In this document: positions 1-6,341 of the stretch, piece after piece
How positions within the stretch are numbered: position 1 is the first letter of the stretch
Layout of the letters: each line of letters opens with the position of its first letter
Assembly (NCBI GenBank): GCA_028717525.1
Contig: JAQUNT010000093.1
Location: forward strand, 1 to 7,781
Length of the DNA stretch: 7,781 nucleotides
Direction of reading: 5' to 3'
Origin: Elusimicrobiota bacterium
Lineage (GTDB): Bacteria > Elusimicrobiota > Elusimicrobia > UBA1565 > UBA9628
Notes under the pieces: generated by a model
What the model was told of the DNA's origin: nothing
The model's database searches: none
Seen by the model: only the letters and a program-made list of their open reading frames with translations
Position numbers and translations under genes: made by a program

Positions 1-45
1 ATGAACGTCATGTGCGGCCTCGCAGAGGACGCCGGGCTGCGATGA
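1..45 (+). CDS. argC: N-acetyl-gamma-glutamyl-phosphate reductase, C-terminal end (partial)
   Basis: Only the last 14 codons and a TGA stop are in the window; the gene begins off the left edge. The visible peptide MNVMCGLAEDAGLR resembles the conserved ArgC tail, which usually reads like NMNLMxGLxExxGL. ArgC performs the NADPH-dependent reduction of N-acetylglutamyl phosphate to the semialdehyde, the step between ArgB and ArgD. The stop codon overlaps the argB start as ATGA (42-45), and the other genes of the same pathway follow, which strongly supports the identification despite the short fragment. An unrelated gene with a similar tail cannot be fully excluded. Confidence 0.75.
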   Translation: MNVMCGLAEDAGLR

Positions 46-827
46 GACTCGTCGTCAAGATCGGCGGCGCGGCCATAGACGAGCCCGCCACGCTGCGCCA
101 GTGCGCCGGCTCCGCAGCGGCTTTGGCGGGCCTTGGCCACCAGGTCCTGGTCGTGCACGGAGGCGGCGCGGCCCTCACCCGCCTGCTCGGCCGGCTGGGC
201 AAGCAGGCCCAGTTCGTGGACGGCCTGCGCGTCACCGACGCGGAGACCCGCGACGCCGCCCTCATGGTCCTGGCCGGGATCGTGAACAAGAAGCTGGTGG
301 CCGCCATACTCGCGGCGGGCCGGCCCGCCGTGGGCCTCTGCGGCGGCGACGGCGCGGCCTTCAAAGTCCGGAAGAAGTCCCACCCCAAAGGAGACCTCGG
401 CTTTGTCGGCGAGATCGAGTCCGCCGACCCGCGCTGGATCGAGGCGCTCTGGGCCGCGGGCGCGGTCCCGGTCATGAGCACAGTGGCCATGGGCCCGGAG
501 TTCGAATACTACAACGTCAACGCGGACTCCCTGGCCGCAGCCGCGGCCGCGGCCTGCAAGGCCGACGTCTTGGTCTTCCTCACCGACGTGGCCGGAGTCA
601 AGGGGGCCGACGGAGCGGTCATCGGATCTCTGGCCGCGGCGCAGATCCCCGCCATGGTCTCAGCCGGAGTCATCAAGGGCGGCATGCTCCCCAAACTGCG
701 GGCCTGCCAGGACGCGCTCCAGGGCGGAGTGGTGAGAGTACGCATCATGCCTGCGGCCCAGGCCGGACTCCTGAGCGGCCTATTCGGCTCAGGACTCAAG
801 GACGGAACGGAGGTCAGACTCTCATGA
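42..827 (+). CDS. argB: Acetylglutamate kinase
   Basis: This 261-residue cytoplasmic enzyme of the amino acid kinase fold phosphorylates the gamma-carboxylate of N-acetylglutamate with ATP, the second step of ornithine synthesis. Visible family motifs are KIGG at residues 6-9 (phosphate-binding Lys6), HGGG 39-42, DGLRVT 60-65 (substrate-binding Arg63), DLGFVGE 118-124, YNVNAD 157-162 (Asn158, catalytic Asp162), FLTDV 179-183 and GGMLPK 213-218 (Lys218). Asn158, Asp162 and Lys218 fall almost exactly where the E. coli enzyme has them. ATG 42 is chosen because KIGG then sits close to the N-terminus as in the family and because it forms an ATGA overlap with argC; an in-frame GTG at 12 would only add a basic shadow peptide. 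The N-terminal helix typical of arginine-inhibited hexameric NAGKs is absent, so feedback inhibition may act elsewhere (inference). Confidence 0.96.
   Translation: MRLVVKIGGAAIDEPATLRQCAGSAAALAGLGHQVLVVHGGGAALTRLLGRLGKQAQFVDGLRVTDAETRDAALMVLAGIVNKKLVAAILAAGRPAVGLCGGDGAAFKVRKKSHPKGDLGFVGEIESADPRWIEALWAAGAVPVMSTVAMGPEFEYYNVNADSLAAAAAAACKADVLVFLTDVAGVKGADGAVIGSLAAAQIPAMVSAGVIKGGMLPKLRACQDALQGGVVRVRIMPAAQAGLLSGLFGSGLKDGTEVRLS
809..814 (+). promoter_or_regulatory. Ribosome binding site of argD
   Basis: GGAGGT lies nine bases before ATG 824, inside the end of argB. It is the clearest Shine-Dalgarno sequence in the arginine operon and fixes the argD start, although the frame stays open far upstream through argB. 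Confidence 0.7.
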
Positions 828-2011
828 CATTAGCGTCTTTGCAGAAGGCGGAGAAAAAGCACCTCATCCAGACCTATGACCGCTACCAGATCGCGCTCTC
901 GCATGGCCGCGGAGCCTACCTCTACGGCCCCGGCGGCAAGCGCTATCTGGACTTCGTCACCGGCATCGGAGTCATGGCCCTGGGCTACGCGCATCCCGCC
1001 GTCACCCGCGTGCTGCGCGAGCAATCCACGCGCCTGGTGCATACTTCGAACCTCTTCTACACCCCCTTCCAGTCCTTGCTGGCCAAGCGGCTCGCCGCGC
1101 TCAGCGGCCTGGACCGCGCCTTCTTCTGCAACAGCGGCTCGGAAGCCATTGAGGCGGCGTTCAAGTTCTCCCGCGCTTTCGCCCGGGCCGAGCATCAGCG
1201 CGGCCGAGTGCGCTTCTTGGCCCTGGAGAACGCCTTCCACGGCCGGACCATGGGGGCGGTGGCGGCCACCTTCACGGCCAAGTACCGCGAGCCCTTCGCC
1301 CCGACGATGCCGGGGGTGTCCTTCGTCAGGTTCGACGACGTGGCGGACCTGCGCCGCAAATTCGACGCCAAGGTCTGCGCCGTGTGCGTGGAGCCCGTGC
1401 AGGGCGAAGGCGGAATCCGCCCCGTCAGCCGAGGGTTCCTGCGCGAAGCCCGGCGCTTGACCCGCAAGACCGGCGCGCTCCTGATCTGCGACGAGATCCA
1501 ATGCGGCCTGGGCCGCACGGGACGCATGTTCGCCTTCCAGCACTCCGGCATCAAGCCCGACCTGGTGACCCTCGCCAAGCCCTTGGCCGCCGGCCTGCCT
1601 TTGGGCGCGGTGCTGGCCACCAACCGCGTGGCGCGCGCCATAACGCCCGGCATGCACGGAACCACCTTCGGCGGCGGGCCCCTGGCCTGCGCCGTGGCGC
1701 TCGAAGTCCTCGCGGTCCTGGAGCGCGACCGTCTCCTCGCCCGCGCGCGGGAGCTGGGCTCCTACTTCCTCTCCCGCCTGCAAGCCCTGGCCGCCAAGCA
1801 CGACGCGGTCAAGGAGGCGCGCGGCCTGGGCCTGATGCTGGCCCTGGAACTTAAGGATGAGGGCGTCGCCAAGACCGTGCAGAAGCGGCTGCTCGCGCGC
1901 GGCATCATCATCAACCGGACCCACGGCACGACCTTGCGCTTGCTGCCGCCTTACATCATCAGGCGCGGCCAGATCGACGAAGTGGTGGCGGCCCTCGATG
2001 AAGCTCTCTAG
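824..2011 (+). CDS. argD: Acetylornithine aminotransferase
   Basis: This 395-residue class-III PLP aminotransferase converts N-acetylglutamate semialdehyde plus glutamate to N-acetylornithine plus 2-oxoglutarate. Visible features are the PLP phosphate-binding NSGSEA at 103-108, NAFHGRT at 136-142, EPVQGEGG at 190-197, CDEIQCGLGRTG at 222-233 with the cofactor Asp223, the Schiff-base lysine in TLAKPLAAG (Lys252), HGTTFGGGPLAC at 278-289, and LRLLPP near 371-376, whose Arg372 matches the substrate-carboxylate arginine region. Length is normal for the family. The start overlaps the argB stop (ATGA) and has a good ribosome binding site. The open frame runs upstream to about position 101, but that part is an out-of-frame reading of argB and not an extension. 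Enzymes of this group can also serve lysine synthesis as succinyldiaminopimelate aminotransferase; the operon makes the arginine role primary. Confidence 0.95.
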   Translation: MTLASLQKAEKKHLIQTYDRYQIALSHGRGAYLYGPGGKRYLDFVTGIGVMALGYAHPAVTRVLREQSTRLVHTSNLFYTPFQSLLAKRLAALSGLDRAFFCNSGSEAIEAAFKFSRAFARAEHQRGRVRFLALENAFHGRTMGAVAATFTAKYREPFAPTMPGVSFVRFDDVADLRRKFDAKVCAVCVEPVQGEGGIRPVSRGFLREARRLTRKTGALLICDEIQCGLGRTGRMFAFQHSGIKPDLVTLAKPLAAGLPLGAVLATNRVARAITPGMHGTTFGGGPLACAVALEVLAVLERDRLLARARELGSYFLSRLQALAAKHDAVKEARGLGLMLALELKDEGVAKTVQKRLLARGIIINRTHGTTLRLLPPYIIRRGQIDEVVAALDEAL

Positions 2012-2540
2012 GCCCGAATTCGTGCGCGTGCGCAAGGCCGTGCTGCCCGACGCGGGGGCCATCCACGGCCTCATCTTCGAGTACGCCCGCGATTACAGCC
2101 TGCTGGCCCGCACCTTGCCCGAGATCTGCGAGAACATCCGCGACTTCACCGTGGCCGAGGACGGCAAGGGCATCATGGGCTGCGGCGCCCTGCACTTCTA
2201 CGGCATCCACCTGGGCGAGGTGCGCTCCATCGCGGTCTGGCCCCGCTACCGCAGGCACGGCATCGGCGGAATGATCATCGACGCCATGCTCGCGGAAGCC
2301 GACCAGCACCGCCTGCCCTGCGTCTGCCTCTTCACCCGCATCCCGGTCTTCTTCAAGGCGCTGGGCTTCGCGGAGGTCGCGCGCGCGCGCCTGCCGGACA
2401 AGATCTACAAGGACTGCAAGGACTGCCGCCGCCGCGACGAGTGCGACGAGATCGCCATGATCCGGGGCCGGCTGCCCAGCCTGTCCCGGCTGGAGTTCGA
2501 CGACAAGAAGTCCGCGCGCCGCAGCCTCTCGCGCATATGA
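1998..2540 (+). CDS. Short GNAT-type N-acetylglutamate synthase (ArgA-like)
   Basis: This is a 180-residue GNAT acetyltransferase. The acetyl-CoA pyrophosphate loop is visible as RYRRHGIGG (83-91), preceded by the beta-4 strand EVRSIAVWP (74-82), and the fold ends around FFKALGF (118-124). A Cys-rich tail follows, C140-x2-C143-x5-C149-D-E, in the context KIYKDCKDC, then DECDEIAM. This arrangement is recalled from short N-acetylglutamate synthases of deltaproteobacteria and similar bacteria, which lack the amino acid kinase domain of classical E. coli ArgA. The likely reaction is glutamate plus acetyl-CoA to N-acetylglutamate. ATG 1998 lies 14 bases inside argD and puts a normal GNAT N-terminus (RKAVLPDAGAIHGLI) at residues 12-26. 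The position between argD and argJ supports an arginine role. The exact substrate is inferred; another amino-acid acetyltransferase is the alternative. Confidence 0.85.
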   Translation: MKLSRPEFVRVRKAVLPDAGAIHGLIFEYARDYSLLARTLPEICENIRDFTVAEDGKGIMGCGALHFYGIHLGEVRSIAVWPRYRRHGIGGMIIDAMLAEADQHRLPCVCLFTRIPVFFKALGFAEVARARLPDKIYKDCKDCRRRDECDEIAMIRGRLPSLSRLEFDDKKSARRSLSRI

Positions 2541-3745
2541 GGATCCGCGGTCCTCGGCAGCGGGTCTGCCTGCCGCGAGGCTTCCGCTTCTCCTGCGGCC
2601 TGGCCGGGATCAAGGCCAGCGGCAGGCCGGACCTGGCTTTGGCCGAAGCGCCGCAAGGCGCCGCCGCCGCCGCGGTCTTCACCCGCAACCGCGCCGCCGC
2701 GGCCCCGGTCCTGGTCGGCCGCGCCCGTCTGGTGCTCTCCCGCGGCCGCCTGCGCGCGGTCCTGGTCAACTCGGGCAACGCCAACGCCGGCAACGGACCG
2801 GCCGGAGTCAGGGCCGCCGAGACCTGCTGCGCGGCCTTGGCCCGTCAGCTGGGCGTCGCGCCGGGCTCCGTGCTGCCCTCCTCCACCGGCATCATAGGCG
2901 TCCCCTTTCCGGCCCAGAAGGTCGTAGCCGCCGTGCCCGGCCTGGCCGAGGGCCTGCGCTCCGGAGAGCCGGCCCTGCGCGCCTTCGGCCGGGCCATCAT
3001 GACCACGGACCTCAGGCCCAAGCTGGCTTCGGCCTCATTCTCCAGGAACGGACGGCGGGTCTGCGTCGCCGGCGTGGTCAAGGGCGCGGGGATGATCCAG
3101 CCGGACATGGCCACCATGCTGGCCTACATCTTCACGGACGTCGCGGCCGCGCCCTCGGCTTTGCGCCGCCTCCTCAAGCCGGCGGTGGACGCCAGCTTCA
3201 ACGCCATCTCCGTGGACAGCGACACCTCGACCAACGACACGGTCTTGCTGCTGGCCTCCGGGGCCAGCGGCGCGGACCTGGCCGGCGTCCAAGGTCCGTT
3301 CTCCGAGGCCCTGCGCGGCGTGTGCCGCTCCTTGGCCGAGCAGGTCGTGCGCGACGGGGAGGGCGCCCGGCACCTGGTGCGCCTGCAGGTGCGCGGCGCG
3401 GCTTCGGCCGCCGAGGCTTCGACCGCGGCGCGCTCCGTAGCCAACTCGCCCTTGGTCAAGACCGCCTGGGCCGGCTGCGACCCGAACTGGGGCCGGATCC
3501 TCGCCGCGCTGGGCAAGGCGGCCTTCCCCTTCGACCCGGCCCGGGCCAGCATCGCCATCGGGCCGCACCGGGTCTTCGCCAAGGGCCGGGCCCTGGCTTT
3601 CGACCGCAAGGCCGCGCACCGGCTGATGCAGAGGCCGGAATACTCGATTCGCGTGGACCTTGGCCGCGGCCGCGCTGAGTTGGAGTTCCTGACCTGCGAC
3701 CTCACCCATGAGTACATCCGCATCAACGCGGAGTACTCCACCTAG
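2537..3745 (+). CDS. argJ: Glutamate N-acetyltransferase / ornithine acetyltransferase
   Basis: This 402-residue ArgJ transfers the acetyl group from N-acetylornithine to glutamate, releasing ornithine and regenerating N-acetylglutamate; some members also use acetyl-CoA. The proenzyme cleaves itself before a threonine in the KGAGM...MATML motif: here Lys182 and MATML 191-195 place the cut between Ala192 and nucleophile Thr193. Other family landmarks are GFRFSCGLAGIK (15-26), VLVNSGNANAGNG (75-87), the oxyanion-hole STG at 116-118, DSDTSTNDT (227-235), Glu275 in DGEGA, CDPNWGR (314-320), and the C-terminal INAEYST with Asn397 and Thr402. The chain is therefore complete. ATG 2537 overlaps the GNAT stop as ATGA; upstream in-frame codons are shadow. 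One small departure is GEGARH at 274-279 where GEGATK is usual. With a dedicated synthase upstream, ArgJ may be monofunctional, but the sequence alone cannot decide. Confidence 0.95.
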   Translation: MRIRGPRQRVCLPRGFRFSCGLAGIKASGRPDLALAEAPQGAAAAAVFTRNRAAAAPVLVGRARLVLSRGRLRAVLVNSGNANAGNGPAGVRAAETCCAALARQLGVAPGSVLPSSTGIIGVPFPAQKVVAAVPGLAEGLRSGEPALRAFGRAIMTTDLRPKLASASFSRNGRRVCVAGVVKGAGMIQPDMATMLAYIFTDVAAAPSALRRLLKPAVDASFNAISVDSDTSTNDTVLLLASGASGADLAGVQGPFSEALRGVCRSLAEQVVRDGEGARHLVRLQVRGAASAAEASTAARSVANSPLVKTAWAGCDPNWGRILAALGKAAFPFDPARASIAIGPHRVFAKGRALAFDRKAAHRLMQRPEYSIRVDLGRGRAELEFLTCDLTHEYIRINAEYST

Positions 3746-3753
3746 GAAAATAG

Positions 3754-3759
3754 TACAAT
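3754..3759 (+). promoter_or_regulatory. Candidate -10 box for tRNA-Leu
   Basis: TACAAT lies in the short A/T-rich gap after argJ, ending nine bases before the mature tRNA 5' end, a suitable distance for a start point just upstream of it. No convincing -35 hexamer is seen at 16-18 bases upstream (GAGTAC at the 17-base spacing), so it may be weak, or the tRNA may be cotranscribed with the arg operon. Confidence 0.35.
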
Positions 3760-3768
3760 CCCTGCCGC

Positions 3769-3852
3769 GCCCGGATGGCGGAACTGGCAGACGCGACGGA
3801 CTCAAAATCCGTTGGCCGCAAGGCCGTGTGGGTTCGATTCCCTCTCCGGGCA
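3769..3852 (+). tRNA. tRNA-Leu (anticodon CAA, reads UUG)
   Basis: The 84-nt sequence folds as a class II tRNA. The acceptor stem GCCCGGA (3769-3775) pairs with TCCGGGC (3845-3851), followed by discriminator A at 3852. The D-stem is GCG/CGC with GG in the loop. The anticodon stem ACGGA/TCCGT encloses the loop CTCAAAA (3801-3807), so the anticodon is CAA at 3803-3805. The 15-nt variable arm contains a GGCC/GGCC stem capped by GCAA, as expected for tRNA-Leu, and the T-loop is TTCGATT. CCA is not encoded and must be added by nucleotidyltransferase. The T-stem GTGGG/CCCTC has a T-T mismatch at its second pair (3829/3843). Discriminator A and the long arm agree with leucine identity. Confidence 0.95.
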
Positions 3853-3858
3853 AGCTTT

Positions 3859-3910
3859 AATTCGGGGACACAAGACTTAATTCCTGATATAGGTCTTGTG
3901 TCCCCGAATT
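3859..3910. repeat. Inverted repeat (REP-like hairpin) between converging operons
   Basis: Two perfectly complementary 18-base arms, AATTCGGGGACACAAGAC (3859-3876) and its reverse complement (3893-3910), flank a 16-base spacer. Three more pairs including one G-T wobble extend the stem to 21 bp with a 10-base loop. The left arm begins six bases after the tRNA 3' end and the right arm abuts the deacetylase stop codon at 3911. The stem could stop transcription from both directions, but neither side has a real T-run, so it is not a textbook intrinsic terminator. The core recurs at 4652-4679, marking it as a dispersed repeat, perhaps a REP or MITE-type element mobilised by an IS200-like or RAYT transposase elsewhere in the genome (inference). 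Confidence 0.85.
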
Positions 3911-4687
3911 CTATTTGGCCAGCTGGGAGGCGAAGACGAACTCGAAGCCCTCGGCTTGGAGATGGGGCACCATCTCCTGCAGGCAGTCGTAGGTCCCGTG
4001 GAAGTAGTGGTGCCCGATGACCACGGCTGAGCCGCGCTTGCGCGCCATGGCCGCGACCTGCCTCATGATCTTCTCGCAGAAGGGCTTGTTGTCGTAGCGC
4101 GGCGGAGACTCCAGGAAGATGTCGTTGACCGCCACCCGGAAGCCGGCCTTGCGTGCCTCCGCGCCGGCCACGCTCTTGGGCGAGACGTGGCTGTCCAGGA
4201 AGTAGAGTCCCTTGCCCTTGAGCTCCTTCATGAAGGCGTCCATCAGCGGCCGGTTCTTGGTGGCGCCGTAGGAGCGGTGGTTGTTGATGCCCTTGGCCGC
4301 GGGCATGTCGCGCAGGCTCTCGGCCAGGAGCCGGCGGACCTCGGCCAAGTCCCTCTCCGATACCCTGTCCTTGGGCAGCTCCAGCTTCAGGAAGGGGTCG
4401 AAGGGGAAGTGGATGATGACCTCGTGGCCCGCGGCCGACAGCCTTTTGGCCGACTCCACGGTATTGAAGCCGTACTTGTTCCTCTTGTAGGTGGGCATGA
4501 CCGCGAAGGTCACGGGCCACTTCACCGCCTCCCAGGCCTCGTCCTTGACGTTCTTCTTGTAGGTCAGGGCGAAGTCGTCGAGCACTACCGCGATCCGCGG
4601 TTTGGCGGGGGCGGATTCGCCGGCCCAAGCGGGCAGGCACAAGGCGAGCAGGGAAATGAGTATTGTGTCCCCGAATTTATTGCTCAT
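3911..4687 (-). CDS. Secreted divergent polysaccharide deacetylase family protein (YibQ-like)
   Basis: This 258-residue protein has a probable signal peptide: Lys4, the hydrophobic stretch ILISLLALCLPAWA (9-22), and cleavage expected after AWA. The mature part looks like the divergent polysaccharide deacetylase family (PF04748, formerly DUF610, YibQ). It shows RIAVVLDDF with Asp37-Asp38, WPVTFAVMP (57-65), GHEVIIHFPFDP (87-98), INNH (134-137), YFLDSHVSPKSVA (162-174), VNDIFLE (187-193) and GHHYFHG (225-231). These supply the Asp and His residues typical of the fold, but the true substrate of the family is not settled; an envelope glycan is a guess. ATG 4687 overlaps the permease stop by 11 bases and has GGAG four bases upstream. 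Codons about 3-12 lie inside a dispersed repeat (4652-4679), an odd origin for a signal peptide. The stop directly abuts another repeat copy. Likely the last gene of the minus-strand operon. Confidence 0.88.
   Translation of the reverse strand: MSNKFGDTILISLLALCLPAWAGESAPAKPRIAVVLDDFALTYKKNVKDEAWEAVKWPVTFAVMPTYKRNKYGFNTVESAKRLSAAGHEVIIHFPFDPFLKLELPKDRVSERDLAEVRRLLAESLRDMPAAKGINNHRSYGATKNRPLMDAFMKELKGKGLYFLDSHVSPKSVAGAEARKAGFRVAVNDIFLESPPRYDNKPFCEKIMRQVAAMARKRGSAVVIGHHYFHGTYDCLQEMVPHLQAEGFEFVFASQLAK
4652..4679 (-). repeat. Third copy of the GGGGACACAA repeat, inside coding sequence
   Basis: Read on the minus strand, this 28-base stretch matches 3857-3884 on the plus strand at 24 of 28 positions, including the identical 15-base core AATTCGGGGACACAA and the trailing TTCC. 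Its first three bases (4679-4677) are the TAA stop of the ABC permease. The rest is read in frame by the deacetylase gene and encodes residues around KFGDTILIS of its signal peptide. Relative to the deacetylase gene it is a direct repeat of the arm at 3893-3910. Confidence 0.85.
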
Positions 4688-6338
4688 AGCGCTCCAAGGT
4701 GCGGCGGCCCAATGACCAGGGCACGGCCAGGGCCGCGGCGTTGAGGACTAGGTACAGGGCCGCGCAGTAGCCCACCAGGTTCCAGTCCCAGGCCCCGGGG
4801 CGGCCGAAGCGCTCCTGGAAGTGCATCTGCATGGGCCAGGCCAGGATCATGATGGTGGCCCCGATATAGCCCAGGGCCGAAGCCATGTAGACGAAGCCCC
4901 CCAAGGAAGACTCGATCTGGTGGATGTTCTCCACCGTGAACATCGGGAACATCGCGCCGAATCCTATGCCCATGGCCGCCAGGGTCCAGGTGATGAGCAG
5001 CAAGGCCCCGGTGGAGAGCCCGGCCGAGAAGCCGTCAGCCTGCAGGATATGGTTGGTGGCCAGGCTCAGGACCAAGGCGATGGCGGTCATGGGGATGACG
5101 GAGAAGAGGAACTTCTGGCGCATGATCGCTCCCACGCTCACCGGCGCGGAACCCAGCACCCACCAGGAGCGGCCCTCCAGGCTGATGGCGGGGTAGGTGA
5201 AGCGCAGGCCCAGCGCCGCGAGGACGAAGCCCGCCGTGCCCACGTTGAGGAAAGAGACCAGGCTCTTGAGGTCCGCGTTGTCCAAGGGCAGGCGCTGGAT
5301 GCTGAAGAGGTAGACGAACACCAGCCCCATGATCAGCAGAATCTGCGACCAATGCTTCACGTCCCGGAAGAAGGTCCGGCGCTCCTTCCAGAACAGGGCT
5401 CCCAGCTCCCGGGGCAGGCCCAGAAGCCGCTCGGCCATGGGCGCGATGCGCAGTTCCAGCCTGCGCTGGCGGCCCGCCTGCGCTCCCGAGTAGCCGACGA
5501 AGTAGACCCGGCCGGCCAGGGCCGTCAGGCCGGCGTAGACCAGGACCGCGGAGCCGTAGAGCAGGGCCGCGTTGCGCGCCAGGACCGCGACCTTGCCCGC
5601 GGCCGCGGCCTTCAGAGCCGCGGTGAGCCACCAGGACGGGAAGTACTGGGCCGTGGGCGCCTGGAGGTAGGCCAGGTACTCGGCCACCACCTGGAGCGCG
5701 TCCGGCCGGATGAGCCGCTCCGGCTCGGCGAAGCGGACCATCCCGTAGAGCACCGTCAAAGAGAGGCTGGAGAGCACCCAGACCACGTCCCGGGTCCGCG
5801 AGGACGGGAAGAGATAGAGCAGGAGCAAGGTGAAGGTCATGCCCACGGCCGCGGCCAGGGCCAGGAAGGGCAGCATGAGCAGGATGAAGGCCAGGAAGAA
5901 CCCGACCCCGTAATGGTTGACCCGCATCAGGGCCAGCACGTAAGGGACCTGGACCAGGCCTATCATCCAGGAGCAGAAGAACAGGCTCTCCAGGGCCTTG
6001 TCCATGAAGAGCGCGCGCAAGGGCACGGGCGCGTTCATGAGGAATTTGAGGTCGAAAGAGTAGTAAAGGGTGCTCAAGGAGGTCAGCAGGCCGGAGATGG
6101 CCACCATCATGAAGGTCGCCAGCATCACCATGGCCGTCAGCTTCCAGAGCAGGAGCTGCCCGATGAGCGGCACGGTGCCGAGATAAGCCACCAGCTTGTG
6201 GAAGAGCGCGTAGAGCCCGACCAGCAGGCCCAGGCCGGCCAAGGTGAAGGCCGCGTTGCGCACGCGCTCGTAGGGGGTCAGGTGCGTCAGGGCGTTGACG
6301 AAGGTCCGGACCTTGCGCCAGAAGAGCAGCCCCAGCAT
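4677..6338 (-). CDS. ABC exporter permease (PF16949-like, two-halved)
   Basis: This 553-residue integral membrane protein has about 12 predicted hydrophobic segments, for example near 30-50, 60-85, 118-138, 146-178, 185-202, 252-275, 332-347, 363-380, 410-428, 443-467, 480-502 and 520-541. SLEGRSWWVLGSAPVS (386-401) and LFWKERRTFFRDVKHWSQ (315-332) resemble signatures of the putative ABC exporter family PF16949. The first half carries equivalents: LLFWRKVRTFVNALTH (4-19) and FDLKFLMNAPVPLRALFMDK (95-114). The permease is therefore probably a fused pair of six-helix units. It follows the ATPase gene by only three bases (TAA-CTT-ATG), so the two surely form one transporter; no clear ribosome binding site is visible and translation is probably coupled. 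The cargo is unknown. The stop codon lies at the edge of the 4652-4679 repeat and the end overlaps the deacetylase start. Confidence 0.88.
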   Translation of the reverse strand: MLGLLFWRKVRTFVNALTHLTPYERVRNAAFTLAGLGLLVGLYALFHKLVAYLGTVPLIGQLLLWKLTAMVMLATFMMVAISGLLTSLSTLYYSFDLKFLMNAPVPLRALFMDKALESLFFCSWMIGLVQVPYVLALMRVNHYGVGFFLAFILLMLPFLALAAAVGMTFTLLLLYLFPSSRTRDVVWVLSSLSLTVLYGMVRFAEPERLIRPDALQVVAEYLAYLQAPTAQYFPSWWLTAALKAAAAGKVAVLARNAALLYGSAVLVYAGLTALAGRVYFVGYSGAQAGRQRRLELRIAPMAERLLGLPRELGALFWKERRTFFRDVKHWSQILLIMGLVFVYLFSIQRLPLDNADLKSLVSFLNVGTAGFVLAALGLRFTYPAISLEGRSWWVLGSAPVSVGAIMRQKFLFSVIPMTAIALVLSLATNHILQADGFSAGLSTGALLLITWTLAAMGIGFGAMFPMFTVENIHQIESSLGGFVYMASALGYIGATIMILAWPMQMHFQERFGRPGAWDWNLVGYCAALYLVLNAAALAVPWSLGRRTLERYEQ

Positions 6339-6341
6339 AAG

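Noticed and set aside
101..823. N-terminal extension of ArgD by about 240 residues
   Set aside because: The stretch is an out-of-frame reading of argB, Arg/Gly/Pro-rich and without domain features; ATG 824 with GGAGGT is the proper start.
830..2074. A 414-codon minus-strand frame opposite argD
   Set aside because: Its composition is that of a shadow frame and the plus strand encodes a complete aminotransferase with all catalytic residues.
3859..3910. A minimal CRISPR-like or integron attC site
   Set aside because: There is one inverted pair and one further copy about 740 bases away, with no spacer series, no integrase and no conserved attC core sites.
3893..3920. A standard intrinsic terminator after tRNA-Leu
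   Set aside because: The stem is strong but is followed by GAATTCTATTTGG on the plus strand and by AATTAAAGC on the minus strand, not by a T-run.
3723..4640. A 305-codon minus-strand frame spanning the tRNA and deacetylase gene
   Set aside because: It runs through the tRNA and the hairpin repeat and is a shifted reading of the deacetylase gene, with no family features.
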